From positions 1 through 41,715 of the forward strand of contig JAJCXO010000179.1 of assembly GCA_029263395.1 (NCBI GenBank): DNA of 41,715 nucleotides, given 5' to 3'. Under the pieces are notes generated by a model. The model was not told where the DNA came from, made no database searches, and saw only the letters and a list, made by a program, of their open reading frames with translations. Source of the stretch: Acidobacteriota bacterium (GTDB taxonomy: Bacteria > Acidobacteriota > Thermoanaerobaculia > Multivoradales > J023). The position numbers and the translations under genes are program-made. Positions 16,348-24,500 of the stretch are shown piece by piece; the first letter of the stretch is position 1; every line of letters begins with the position of its first letter.

Positions 16348-18260
16348 TCGCCCTATTCAAAAAAGAGCTGCGCGGGCACCTGCCACTGCTAGCTCTGGTG
16401 GTGGTGCTGTTTGGCGGCGATTTCCTCTACTGGCCATTTGCCGAACGCCTCGACGAGCTGACCTGGGTCGAGCAAAGCGGACAGCTGCAACCCGGAGAGG
16501 GTAAAGCCTACGGCTTCGTCTTGTTGGCCCTGACTCTGGTTGCCGCTTATAGCGCTTTTCCCCGCGAGCACGACGAAAAAACCATCGAGTTTCTCTATGC
16601 GCTGCCGGTAACCCGCAGCCAGATATTTCTCGCCAAAGCCCTGGCGGTGTGGTCGGTGATGGTGGTCGGCGTAGGGCTCGATCACCTGGCGGGCGCTGTT
16701 GCCCAGGCGCTGAATCCGCAGTCGCTGGTCGGCGATCAATGGCGTTTTGGCCTCGCCGCACAAGTTGCACTGCTCGACGTGTTCTTCTGTGCGGTGATGG
16801 TCGCCCACGGCCTGTTGATCTCTTTTCTGCGGCGCTTCGGTTTGATCGTCGCTGCTCTCGTTGGCTACATTGTCTTGCAGATCAAACGCCACTCGCCGGC
16901 GCACGCCTACTTCGACCCTAGCGAGCTGCTGGCGCTCGAGTATCAAGGCATCAATCTCGTAGTGCCTTGGACCGGCATCCTCTTCCACACCGTGGTGGCG
17001 CTGCTCTCTGGGCTGCTGGCCTACACCTTGTGGATGGGTTCGGCAGAACGGTTGACCGCGGGTTACAACCGGTTGCGATCGCATCGTGCTGGCCGGGTCG
17101 CGTTGGGCTGTGTCCCGCTCCTGCTGGCATCGATCACCATCGGTTGGTTCATGACCTGGGCGATCGACGAAGCCGAAAACACGGAGCAGGTGGTCTATCG
17201 TGAATTCTTGCCGGTGCGCGCCGAAAGCGTCTGGTACGACTTCACCTACGATTCGAGCCAAACTGCCGCGGCCCAATCGCTGATCCGTCAAGCTGATGCG
17301 ATCTATGAACAAGTGGCCGCCGCCCTGGGAGCCGAGGTCGGCCCGCGGATCGACGCCGATTTGACCGACCTGGGACTCGGCCACGCCGGCATCGCCCAGG
17401 GCGGCGTAATCCGCATCGCCTTGGAGACCCTCGACGCCGACGACGCGCTGCACACGCTTTACCACGAGACCGCCCACAGCTTTCAATTTCAGCTCGCTGG
17501 CGGACGCGTGCCGGAGCAGGCCGAGAGCATCCGCTTTTTCATCGAAGGCGGCGCTGAATACGTCGCGATGGAATTGCGCAACGATCCCGCCGCTCGCCGC
17601 GCCCATCGTCGTTTGGCGGCAGCCGCCTTCGACCGCCACAACATCCGGTTCGAGGAGCTGATCGACGATACGGGTTTCAAAACCGTCCATGACGCCAATC
17701 TGGTCTACGTTTTGGGAGAAACCTGGACGGCGGCGCTGGTGGAGAGCTGTGATCCCCTCGCTCCCGGGCGCTTCTTCCGGGCCTTGGACCGCCAGGACGC
17801 ACCGGAAGACCTCAGCGGGATCACCTTGTGGCAAGACACCTTACAAGCCGCCGGCTGCGCCCTGGAGCCGGCAGTGGCGATCTGGGGCGAACGGATGACC
17901 GAACTAGTGGCAGCCGAACGCGAGTTCCTCGACCAACTACCGAGCTTGGGCGGCGGCGTGATTGGCGTCAAAGGGGGCGTCTTGACCATCCAGGCCAGCT
18001 TCGATCGCCCCTTGGCTGAACCCGCCGACAGCTACTATCTCCGTATCCGCCGCGACGCCAGTGTCCCCCTGGACCAGACTTACACCTTGACCGCGGTGCT
18101 GTCGGACGACGACGAAACAGACGCCGGCGAAACGATCAACTTCCAGGTGCCGGCCAACTGGGTCGGCGACGGTACTTTCGAGCTCCAACTCGGTCAGTCG
18201 ATCCCGGACGCCCGCTGGCCCTTCTTCGAAGACTGGCAGTCGGTAACGACTTCCTGGTGA
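16344..18260 (+). CDS. ABC-2 permease fused to a gluzincin-type metallopeptidase domain
   Basis: This 638-residue protein is paralogous in layout to the preceding gene. The N-terminal half has about six membrane helices and the ABC-2 motif FPREHDEKTIEFLYALPVTR. After the last helix (VPLLLASITIGWFMTWAI) comes a periplasm-facing domain with LYHETAHSFQFQL (His374, Glu375, His378) followed by FFIEGGAEY (Glu401). HExxH plus a downstream EGxA block is the peptidase-MA/M1 gluzincin signature. ABC-2 permease-M1 peptidase fusions are known in other bacteria. Here the two permeases probably form a heterodimer with one active and one inactive peptidase lobe. The transported substrate is unknown. Confidence 0.87.
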   Translation: MIALFKKELRGHLPLLALVVVLFGGDFLYWPFAERLDELTWVEQSGQLQPGEGKAYGFVLLALTLVAAYSAFPREHDEKTIEFLYALPVTRSQIFLAKALAVWSVMVVGVGLDHLAGAVAQALNPQSLVGDQWRFGLAAQVALLDVFFCAVMVAHGLLISFLRRFGLIVAALVGYIVLQIKRHSPAHAYFDPSELLALEYQGINLVVPWTGILFHTVVALLSGLLAYTLWMGSAERLTAGYNRLRSHRAGRVALGCVPLLLASITIGWFMTWAIDEAENTEQVVYREFLPVRAESVWYDFTYDSSQTAAAQSLIRQADAIYEQVAAALGAEVGPRIDADLTDLGLGHAGIAQGGVIRIALETLDADDALHTLYHETAHSFQFQLAGGRVPEQAESIRFFIEGGAEYVAMELRNDPAARRAHRRLAAAAFDRHNIRFEELIDDTGFKTVHDANLVYVLGETWTAALVESCDPLAPGRFFRALDRQDAPEDLSGITLWQDTLQAAGCALEPAVAIWGERMTELVAAEREFLDQLPSLGGGVIGVKGGVLTIQASFDRPLAEPADSYYLRIRRDASVPLDQTYTLTAVLSDDDETDAGETINFQVPANWVGDGTFELQLGQSIPDARWPFFEDWQSVTTSW

Positions 18261-18288
18261 CGACTTCCTGGTGACAACTTCCTTGTCA
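18247..18288 (+). repeat. 14-bp tandem triplication across the permease stop codon
   Basis: CGACTTCCTGGTGA occurs at 18247-18260 and 18261-18274, with a diverged third copy, CAACTTCCTTGTCA, at 18275-18288. The stop codon of the permease is the final TGA of copy 1, so copies 2 and 3 are untranslated. Apparently a slippage duplication at the 3' end of the gene. Confidence 0.9.
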
Positions 18289-18368
18289 TGAGTCCAGCGA
18301 AGGCCTCCAAGACCACGATAGACTGGGCCCAGTTTTAGCTGATCTCGAGTCAACCACGAGGAGATCTC

Positions 18369-18788
18369 ATGCACTACGCCGTATGGTTCGCGAGGCTTGT
18401 TCTAGGCGGTATCTTCACCTTCTTCGGGCTCAACATGTTCTTCCGGTTTGTCGAGCCTCCCGCCGAGATGCCTGCCGCCGCACTCGCCTTCCTCGATGCC
18501 CTGACCGCAACCGGCTTCATGCATCAGCTGCGCAGCATCGTCGAACTCGCCAGCGGCCTGATGATCCTGACCGGCATCGGTACCCCCTTGGGGTTGACGC
18601 TGCTGGCGCCAGTGATGGTCCACATCGTGCTGTACCACCACTATCTGGACACCAACGGCCTACCCTTCACCTATTTTCTGGTCGGCCTCCACCTCTTTCT
18701 GGCCTACGCCTACGGCTCGGCCTTCCGCGGCATGCTCAACCCAACCGCCAAACCTCGCTGGGTAAAACGCAGACGGCTGCGACGTTGA
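18369..18788 (+). CDS. DoxX-like integral membrane protein
   Basis: The 139-residue protein has four hydrophobic segments (about residues 5-27, 50-70, 72-92 and 98-118) and a basic C-terminus (PRWVKRRRLRR). Family-like features are LGGIFTFFGLNMF at the first helix and IVELASGLMILTG at the second. GAGGAG about 8 nt before the ATG is a clear ribosome-binding site. DoxX-like proteins are linked to redox or envelope functions, but a specific role cannot be assigned. It follows the ABC operon by about 100 bp and appears to be its own unit. Confidence 0.8.
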   Translation: MHYAVWFARLVLGGIFTFFGLNMFFRFVEPPAEMPAAALAFLDALTATGFMHQLRSIVELASGLMILTGIGTPLGLTLLAPVMVHIVLYHHYLDTNGLPFTYFLVGLHLFLAYAYGSAFRGMLNPTAKPRWVKRRRLRR

Positions 18789-18822
18789 TGGTGACGTTGA
18801 CCGCGCGGTGTTGACGGCGCCG

Positions 18823-19216
18823 TCACGGCTCAGGCACGATCTCCGCGGTCGGATGGGTCATGCTCCAATTGAACCAGAAGGTGTCGAAGCCTGGGAACGG
18901 TTGCACGGCGGCTTCCGCTGTTGATTCGAACTGGCGCTCGGTGGGATCGAAGGCGGCTCCTGAGGTGTGACGCCAGACACCGTCACGGTGTTCGAAACCG
19001 CCTTTGGACGCCACAAAAGCGAGCGTCGAGGAGAACAACGCTGCACCTTTCGGCCGGTTGGAGAAAAATCTGCTTGCCGGATACCTCGAACGTTGCGCCG
19101 TCCCGCGGAATAATCTGCTTGAACTCGGGAGGCAAATCGGTTGGTGGCTCGGCACCAGCCGTGCCGGCACATACCAAGGCACTCATGACGAGACTTGAAA
19201 GTGCTGTTCGACGCAT
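18823..19216 (-). pseudogene. Frameshifted gene for a small secreted protein (weakly DUF3179-like)
   Basis: The ATG at 19216 has GAAGGA 8 nt upstream and begins MRRTALSSLVMSALVCAGTA, a clear signal peptide. It continues through DLPPEFKQIIPRDGATFEVS to a stop at 18983. A different minus-strand frame, open from 19182 to 18823, carries the plausible second half (GFEHRDGVWRHTSGAAFDPT, then FDTFWFNWSMTHPTAEIV). Neither frame alone looks like a whole protein. Together they make about 130 residues, so a frameshift probably lies at about 18985-19090. The PPEFKQIIPR start and the FW..W...HP ending loosely recall DUF3179 proteins, which are longer, so an internal deletion is also possible. A sequencing error cannot be excluded. 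Confidence 0.55.
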
Positions 19217-19367
19217 AGATAAAGTCCTTCGAGGATCGGAATGAGCCTGAAATCAATCAAGACAAGATAGAGGGCGAGTTACTGATGGTTACGAGTCGAG
19301 CGAAGTCACGGTTTGGAGTGACCGTCCGAGTTTTGCACAATGGCTCCAGATCACCCGGGACCACCCG

Positions 19368-19480
19368 CAAACATCCAACACGCTCCTCACGACCCTTCAG
19401 AGGGCTCTGAGAAAATCAAACATCACCTCCACAAGCTGCCTGGAGCCCTCGAAAAAAGCAAACATCGTCTCCACAAGCCG
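19368..19480. repeat. Degenerate direct repeats (CAAACATC units) in the 19217-19609 spacer
   Basis: CAAACATC begins at 19368, 19417 and 19459. The last two are 42 bp apart and share about 20 bp (CAAACATCNYCTCCACAAGC); the first is 49 bp from the second and more diverged. The 393-bp spacer has no convincing gene, and no clear promoter was seen before the operon that begins at 19610. Confidence 0.6.
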
Positions 19481-19609
19481 CACCAAAACAGCGTAAACAA
19501 CTCAGCTGCAACGTTTAACGGCAAGACGGCCGGCTCCGATTCACATTTGTTGACCTAATTCGAAGAAAATAGTCTGCTGGCTCGTAAAAGACTCTTAGTG
19601 AGATCTTGA

Positions 19610-21385
19610 ATGTCCGACGTTCTCTTCCGTTACCTCCTGACCGCACGCCAAAGGGACGAGTCCGTCTTCCGACGCCTGGTGCTGGCGGACGAGCCGTTGC
19701 TCGAGGCGGGCGTCGAGCAGTTGGTAGAGACCGCGGCGGTGCGCGTCCAGGTGACCTCACAGCACGAACGCACCGAACGTCGACGCGACACCGTGCCGGC
19801 CTCTCGCCATCGACGAGTCCACTTCTACGACGCTCCTGAGCCTCGTCGGCCACAAGACGGCCACTTCGAAGAACGTAGCGAAGAGTTTCCCCTCCGCGAC
19901 ACGTTGAACATCTACACCTGCACCGACTGCCGAGGTGCGGGCAAAGTACGCTGTCGCACATGCTCGGGGCGAGGCAAAACTGGCTGTACAGGCTGTGGTG
20001 GTTCCGGCAAGGTGCAGAACCACAAAGGTCGACGGCGCCGCTGTGGCACCTGTGGTGGTTCCGGCCGGCAGCGCTGCTTCTCGTGTCAAGGCAGTGGCAT
20101 GGTGACCTGTCGCACCTGTCGTGGCGAAGGTCAGCTGGCGAGTTGGGAAGCCGAAGTCTTCCACTACCTGATCGAGCGTCGATCAGCTGACGAGTATCCA
20201 CCAGCGGCCCAGGAAGCGCGGATTCACCGCACCTTCGAGCGTTGGTTGGGGATCGAACCGGACCAGGTGGCAAATCTCGAACGAGCTACGGTTGCAGAAC
20301 ACTTGGGCTTCGAAACCCCGGAAGCATTGGCGGTGATCGCCCAGGCCGACACGAAGCGCCGCGAGATGGAACAGGAAGCGCAGCGTTCGACCGGTCGGTT
20401 CCTATTCCTGCGCACCGACCCCGCACTCTCACCGGTGGGATACACCGTCGTCCGGCTGGACGGCAAGGCGCGCTATTACTGGCTGATCGGACGAGGCGAA
20501 AAAGCCCTCGAAGTCCTGCCGCGGGGCCGGGCGGACGGCTGGAAATGTGCCGGCTGGCTGGGGTTGGGCTCGGGCAGCGCGATGGCTTATGAAGCCGTCG
20601 CCCAAACCTACAGCTTTGCCCAACCCGTCCTCGAGATGTTAGCCGCCACCCAAGTCCCGGTTTCTTGGCTGATCACAGGATCGGCCGCTAGCTGGCTAAT
20701 GACGCTTAGGGGCGTGCGTCGCGTGCGGCTGCGCCGACCGCCAGTCAGCACGATCGGTTTGATTGTGCCGTCGGGACGTCCCACCGCCTTCCTCACCTGC
20801 CTGGCGTATCTCGGGTCCTACTTGGAACGCCTAAAAGTTCTCGATCGCGCCTATGACGCCCAGTCCGACGAGTTGCTGGGTAGAATGAGATCCAAACGTC
20901 AGTCGCAAAGCCTGAGCCTCGAGCTGCCCGACGGGCACAAGGTTCGACTGGTCGAGTTGGCGCGGAGCCACCGTCTATCTGATTCTCAACTCCTGCTCAT
21001 GGCACAAGCACTCGATGGCGTGATGATTCTCGAAGAACCAGAGCAAAACGCTGCGGAGCTCGTAGAGCGGATCACCAAGCTCGCCAAGCCATCGCCCAAC
21101 ATCACAAGGTTGCGCATCGACAGCGAGGCGGCTGAATTGCGCGATCCGCCGTTGTCTCCAGTTGGGGATCGCGGGCTGCCGCTGGCAGGTATTCGCCGGG
21201 CCTTCGTCGGGGATATGCAACGAGCGGTCGACTGGGACACCCTCTATCAGCAGATGTGGCAACCGCTCGCCGGTCTGCTCGAGAACGGTCGGCTCGAGAA
21301 TGACCGGCTCGAGAGGGACCGGCTCGAGAGGGACCGGCTCGAGAAAGGTCTGCGCGACGAGACTGAGAAGGAGCGCAAGGCATGA
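19610..21385 (+). CDS. Unrecognised protein with six DnaJ-type CxxCxGxG zinc-finger pairs
   Basis: This 591-residue protein is the first gene of a coupled operon. After about 100 residues of unassigned N-terminus come six CxxC pairs: Cys104/107, 115/118, 126/129, 145/148, 156/159 and 167/170. Most are followed by GxG, as in the DnaJ cysteine-rich domain, which normally has four. No J-domain HPD motif is seen, so this is not a DnaJ chaperone, though a protein-binding role is plausible. Residues 180-540 are unassigned. The C-terminus ends in a charged pentapeptide coil (RLERD units). The stop overlaps the GTPase start (ATGA), which argues for co-translation and a shared complex. Function unknown. 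Confidence 0.75.
   Translation: MSDVLFRYLLTARQRDESVFRRLVLADEPLLEAGVEQLVETAAVRVQVTSQHERTERRRDTVPASRHRRVHFYDAPEPRRPQDGHFEERSEEFPLRDTLNIYTCTDCRGAGKVRCRTCSGRGKTGCTGCGGSGKVQNHKGRRRRCGTCGGSGRQRCFSCQGSGMVTCRTCRGEGQLASWEAEVFHYLIERRSADEYPPAAQEARIHRTFERWLGIEPDQVANLERATVAEHLGFETPEALAVIAQADTKRREMEQEAQRSTGRFLFLRTDPALSPVGYTVVRLDGKARYYWLIGRGEKALEVLPRGRADGWKCAGWLGLGSGSAMAYEAVAQTYSFAQPVLEMLAATQVPVSWLITGSAASWLMTLRGVRRVRLRRPPVSTIGLIVPSGRPTAFLTCLAYLGSYLERLKVLDRAYDAQSDELLGRMRSKRQSQSLSLELPDGHKVRLVELARSHRLSDSQLLLMAQALDGVMILEEPEQNAAELVERITKLAKPSPNITRLRIDSEAAELRDPPLSPVGDRGLPLAGIRRAFVGDMQRAVDWDTLYQQMWQPLAGLLENGRLENDRLERDRLERDRLEKGLRDETEKERKA
21278..21343 (+). repeat. Five in-frame 15-bp repeats encoding an RLExx coil
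   Basis: CTCGAG occurs at 21278, 21293, 21308, 21323 and 21338, exactly 15 bp apart, within units such as CGGCTCGAGAGGGAC. They encode LENG-RLEND-RLERD-RLERD-RLEKG at the end of the zinc-finger protein, probably a charged helix. Copy number is likely to vary between strains. Confidence 0.9.
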
Positions 21386-22230
21386 GCCTGTGGAGCCGGT
21401 TACGCGGGTTGTTCACCCGCGGTGGGGGCGCCAAACGGCAACGCAAGATCCCGATCCTCGGCGTCGAAGCTTGCGGCAAAAGCTCGCTGATCCTCACTCT
21501 CGGTCAGTTTGTATCCCTACACGACATGGGCCGTATCTCGATGAGTAGCGGCAGCCTTTTCGGCGAGCTGCTGAGCCACGTCGCCGCCGGGCGGCCGCTG
21601 CCGGCCAGCGCCCGATGGGAGAAGTTCGAGCTCCATATCAATCGCGTGCCCGAGCCGGGAGGTGGCTTCAGCCCAGTCGACATGACTCTGTCGTCGGAGG
21701 ATATCCCCGGCAAACAGTTCCGCGATCTCGTCAACGAGTTGCGGATCAACCCCGATCTGTCGACCTGGAAGGCTGGACCCACTAAACAGATTCTCGAGCG
21801 CTTCACCCAACTGCTCTCGAGCTGCGATGGCTTCATCTTCATCATCGACCTGGTGCGCAACAAACGAGAGGAAATTGCGGCGGGTGCCAAAGAGCCCATC
21901 TGGACGGCTTTCGCCGACCAGATCAAGCCGATCATGACCGGCATCCTGCTGGCGTCGAAGATGAACGCGGTGATGGCGCACAAACCGATCTTCTTTGTCT
22001 TCAGTAAGCCGGATCTCCATCAACTAAAGCCCGAGGAAGTGCGGGAACATTTCCGACGCGGCATGGCGATCCCATTGGCCCAGTTGCGGGGTGAGCTGAT
22101 CAATGTTGGTCATTACAACGTCCAATGTGCCGGTTGGGAAATGGATTCCGCCCTCGAAGGCATGGGTATCGACACCCTGCTGTCGGATCTGGTTCACGCG
22201 GTTAATGCGGTGCCCGAAAGTAACTCCTGA
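21382..22230 (+). CDS. Small P-loop GTPase (TRAFAC, double-GTPase/conflict-system-like)
   Basis: This 282-residue protein has a basic N-terminal tail. G1/Walker A is GVEACGKSS (residues 27-35), and SSEDIPGK contains a DxxG G3 box (Asp107-Gly110). The strands FIFIIDLV and KPIFFVFSKPD follow; the latter ends in a G4 box of SKxD form (208-211) instead of NKxD. The order and spacing fit a Ras-like TRAFAC GTPase. Closest by eye are the GTPases of predicted bacterial conflict systems, which sit beside GTPase-associated proteins. Translational overlap with the zinc-finger gene upstream supports a stoichiometric partnership. Guanine specificity is inferred only from the G4 box. Confidence 0.72.
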   Translation: MSLWSRLRGLFTRGGGAKRQRKIPILGVEACGKSSLILTLGQFVSLHDMGRISMSSGSLFGELLSHVAAGRPLPASARWEKFELHINRVPEPGGGFSPVDMTLSSEDIPGKQFRDLVNELRINPDLSTWKAGPTKQILERFTQLLSSCDGFIFIIDLVRNKREEIAAGAKEPIWTAFADQIKPIMTGILLASKMNAVMAHKPIFFVFSKPDLHQLKPEEVREHFRRGMAIPLAQLRGELINVGHYNVQCAGWEMDSALEGMGIDTLLSDLVHAVNAVPESNS

Positions 22231-22283
22231 CTCGATCTTCGGAGAGCCGGACAGCAGGCTCTCGGAAAGTGCAAGGTGACGTA

Positions 22284-23255
22284 ATGGCAACTCTTTTGAC
22301 GCTGGTGTTTCAGGGTGAGGTGACCGCAACCGAGACGCTGGGTGCCGACGAAGAGCGCGAGGTAGTCCACACAGCCTTCCCGCTGTCGCCACCGCGGGAC
22401 GCTACCGCCCACGACAACTTCCGTGCTTACAAGATTGCGCCGCTGACCAGCGGCCGAACGCTGATTTCGACGATCAGCAACCGGGGCGACGTCGACGACT
22501 ACGATCGTCCCGTGTTACGGGCCATGGCCTGCTTGATGGATCGCACCGAGCTCGCCGGGCCGGCCCGCGACCTCACCGCGGTGTGGACCGCACTCGCCAC
22601 CAGCAATCTCGAACAGGGATATGCCGGTCTTGCGGGCCAGATCGCGGACCGTTCGATCCACGCTTCGCCCGAGGCGTTTGCCCTGTTTCAGACCGAGCTC
22701 GACAGGTCGGCCGAATTTTATGCACGCTTGGCAGCGGTCCTCATCGAAGACAGCGCCGATCTCTACTGGGGCAACTTGGCCAACACCCCAGAACGTGTAC
22801 TCGACCTGTGGCGCCCGGTTTTCGGACTCCTGCCGCTCTCTCGACTACAACAGCTTCACTTGGCGATCGGCGGCGAGGCGACCGACGTTCGAGAGCCATT
22901 GCTCGGAATGCCGGGAGCGGTGCCCGAATCGTGGCGCGAGGGGGGTGTGCTGAGCAGCTTGTTCGGGCGCAAAAAGGAACCGCGAAGCGAGGCGGCAGCA
23001 GATCTCGAAAGTCAGGAGGTTTTCGGGACCCGTTCGAAAGGCCCGCGCGCCTTGGTTGATGCGATCGTCGATGCCGAGCCCTGGCCCACCGGATCGCGAG
23101 ACCAGGAACGTTATCGTGTGCTGTTGAGCTGTCTCGACAGTTCGAGCGATGGTCGCAAGCAAACCCCATTCGACGTCATGCCCGAACTCGACGAGCTACG
23201 CCGGGCGATACAGCGGATCGAGCAATTGTCCTCAGATCTGAACCGGTGGCCATGA
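22284..23255 (+). CDS. Unrecognised protein, possibly GTPase-associated (GAP1-N-like)
   Basis: I start at the ATG at 22284 (323 residues), which has AAGGTG 5-6 nt upstream; a GTG at 22269 is the alternative. The N-terminal 100 residues include FRAYKIAPLTSGRTLISTIS, then a short NRGDVDDYDRP segment and a hydrophobic LRAMACLMD strand. This ordering resembles the N-terminal domain of GTPase-associated protein 1, where a phenotype-neutral R-x-G/D loop precedes a hydrophobic strand. That is a weak, by-eye match. A helical middle, a basic low-complexity linker (FGRKKEPRSEAAAD) and a helical C-terminus follow. It lies between the GTPase and the RWD-like protein and overlaps the latter by ATGA. Function unknown. 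Confidence 0.55.
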   Translation: MATLLTLVFQGEVTATETLGADEEREVVHTAFPLSPPRDATAHDNFRAYKIAPLTSGRTLISTISNRGDVDDYDRPVLRAMACLMDRTELAGPARDLTAVWTALATSNLEQGYAGLAGQIADRSIHASPEAFALFQTELDRSAEFYARLAAVLIEDSADLYWGNLANTPERVLDLWRPVFGLLPLSRLQQLHLAIGGEATDVREPLLGMPGAVPESWREGGVLSSLFGRKKEPRSEAAADLESQEVFGTRSKGPRALVDAIVDAEPWPTGSRDQERYRVLLSCLDSSSDGRKQTPFDVMPELDELRRAIQRIEQLSSDLNRWP

Positions 23256-24430
23256 GTCGACTGCCGGCAGCGCTCGAACAGGAGATCGCCGAGCTTCGGC
23301 GATTCGAAATCCGTCATACGACAGTGGTCGATCAGGTGGTCCTGACCGCCAAGGTACGTGGAGTGTCGGTGATGGTCACCCTCGATACCGACACCTTCCC
23401 CGGCGAAGCTCCACGGCTCGAGCTCGCCCCGGAGTGGTCGTGGCGGGACAGTCAGATCATCAGTGGCCTCAGGAGTCAAACCCATTGGAATCGTACGCTG
23501 GGTATCGGCGGCCTGTTGCGGGAACTCGAAAAACAGTTCGGAGAAGAGACGCCACGGGCGAGGACACCACGCGAGCTGAGACGCGCTCAACGACGAAAGA
23601 GAGGAGGCCTACTCCACACCCTGCGGACGATGTTCACGCGCCTCGGCAGCTTCGTCCGGCGACTGTTGGGACGCAAACAGGCCGCACAGAAGAAGACCAT
23701 GCCAACCGCGATCCCCGACGCCATCCGCGCCCGCTTCGAAGAGATCATCAACGACAAAACCGCCCGCATCGAACGCTACAAACAAGCGGTGGTCCAGCTG
23801 ACCAAACAATGGCAGCGTAAGACCGCCGCTCTCGAAACGCTGGCGGCACAGGTTCAGCGCCTGGAACGTGCACAGGAATCGACCCTGCAAAAGGCGAATC
23901 GGCGGGTGGACATGCTCAAATCGGCCGGCAAGTTGATGCCTGAGATCAAGGCTGAGACGCGCTTTCTGCGCTACCGGGAAGCGTATGCCGAAAGCTCCGC
24001 CGAGTTCGACGAAGCCAAAGAACGTTTTGCCGAGCTAGAAACCGACGCCGAGGAGCATCTCGGGAAAATTCGCCAGCACGAGGCCCAACTCGAGATACTG
24101 ATCGACGAACTGCAAGAGATCCAGGACGAGGCCGCCGAAGTCTCCTCGGACCTGATCACTGTTGAGCTCGAGCAAGAGATTGTCGATCTGCGGGCCGGCA
24201 TCTCCCGCGAGAATGCAGACAAAGAGCTGCGCGACCTCATGCGCCAATTCCGTAAGGCCAAAGCGTCCGTTCGGATCACCAAGGAAATCGCGGATCTCGA
24301 TGGAGAGGCCCGCGACGCTGAGTATTTGGAGGTCGCTCGTAAAGTCACCGCCGCCCGAGAGTTCGAACAATCGGTGGGACTCGACGACACGCCAGACACA
24401 GCGGACACTCGGAATCGAATCCGCGAGTAG
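23252..24430 (+). CDS. RWD/E2-like domain protein with long coiled coil
   Basis: The ATG at 23252 overlaps the previous stop (392 residues). Residues about 1-100 have the order expected of an RWD/ubiquitin-E2 fold: strands VVLTAKVRG and VMVTLDTDTFPGEAPRLEL (the FPxxxP segment), a W-rich stretch, then HWNRTLGIGGLLRELEKQF. There is no cysteine in the domain, so it would be a non-catalytic E2-like module. A basic linker (LRRAQRRKRGG) follows. A long charged coiled coil takes up about residues 150-365 (for example LETLAAQVQRLERAQE). No membrane helix. It is probably a scaffold within the complex encoded by this operon. The fold assignment is inference from pattern. Confidence 0.6.
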   Translation: MSRLPAALEQEIAELRRFEIRHTTVVDQVVLTAKVRGVSVMVTLDTDTFPGEAPRLELAPEWSWRDSQIISGLRSQTHWNRTLGIGGLLRELEKQFGEETPRARTPRELRRAQRRKRGGLLHTLRTMFTRLGSFVRRLLGRKQAAQKKTMPTAIPDAIRARFEEIINDKTARIERYKQAVVQLTKQWQRKTAALETLAAQVQRLERAQESTLQKANRRVDMLKSAGKLMPEIKAETRFLRYREAYAESSAEFDEAKERFAELETDAEEHLGKIRQHEAQLEILIDELQEIQDEAAEVSSDLITVELEQEIVDLRAGISRENADKELRDLMRQFRKAKASVRITKEIADLDGEARDAEYLEVARKVTAAREFEQSVGLDDTPDTADTRNRIRE

Positions 24431-24500
24431 GTCATCGTCGAAACGGTCTTCGACGGATAAAGTTTCGACGAACGCAGCATTGACGAATAGGTCATCAACT

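Noticed and set aside
16389-17834. 481-residue minus-strand frame antisense to the second permease
   Set aside because: Composition is His/Gln/Arg-rich and featureless, while the plus strand shows membrane helices and HETAH.
19610-21385. DnaJ chaperone
   Set aside because: There is no J-domain HPD motif, and the cysteine-rich region has six pairs in place of four.
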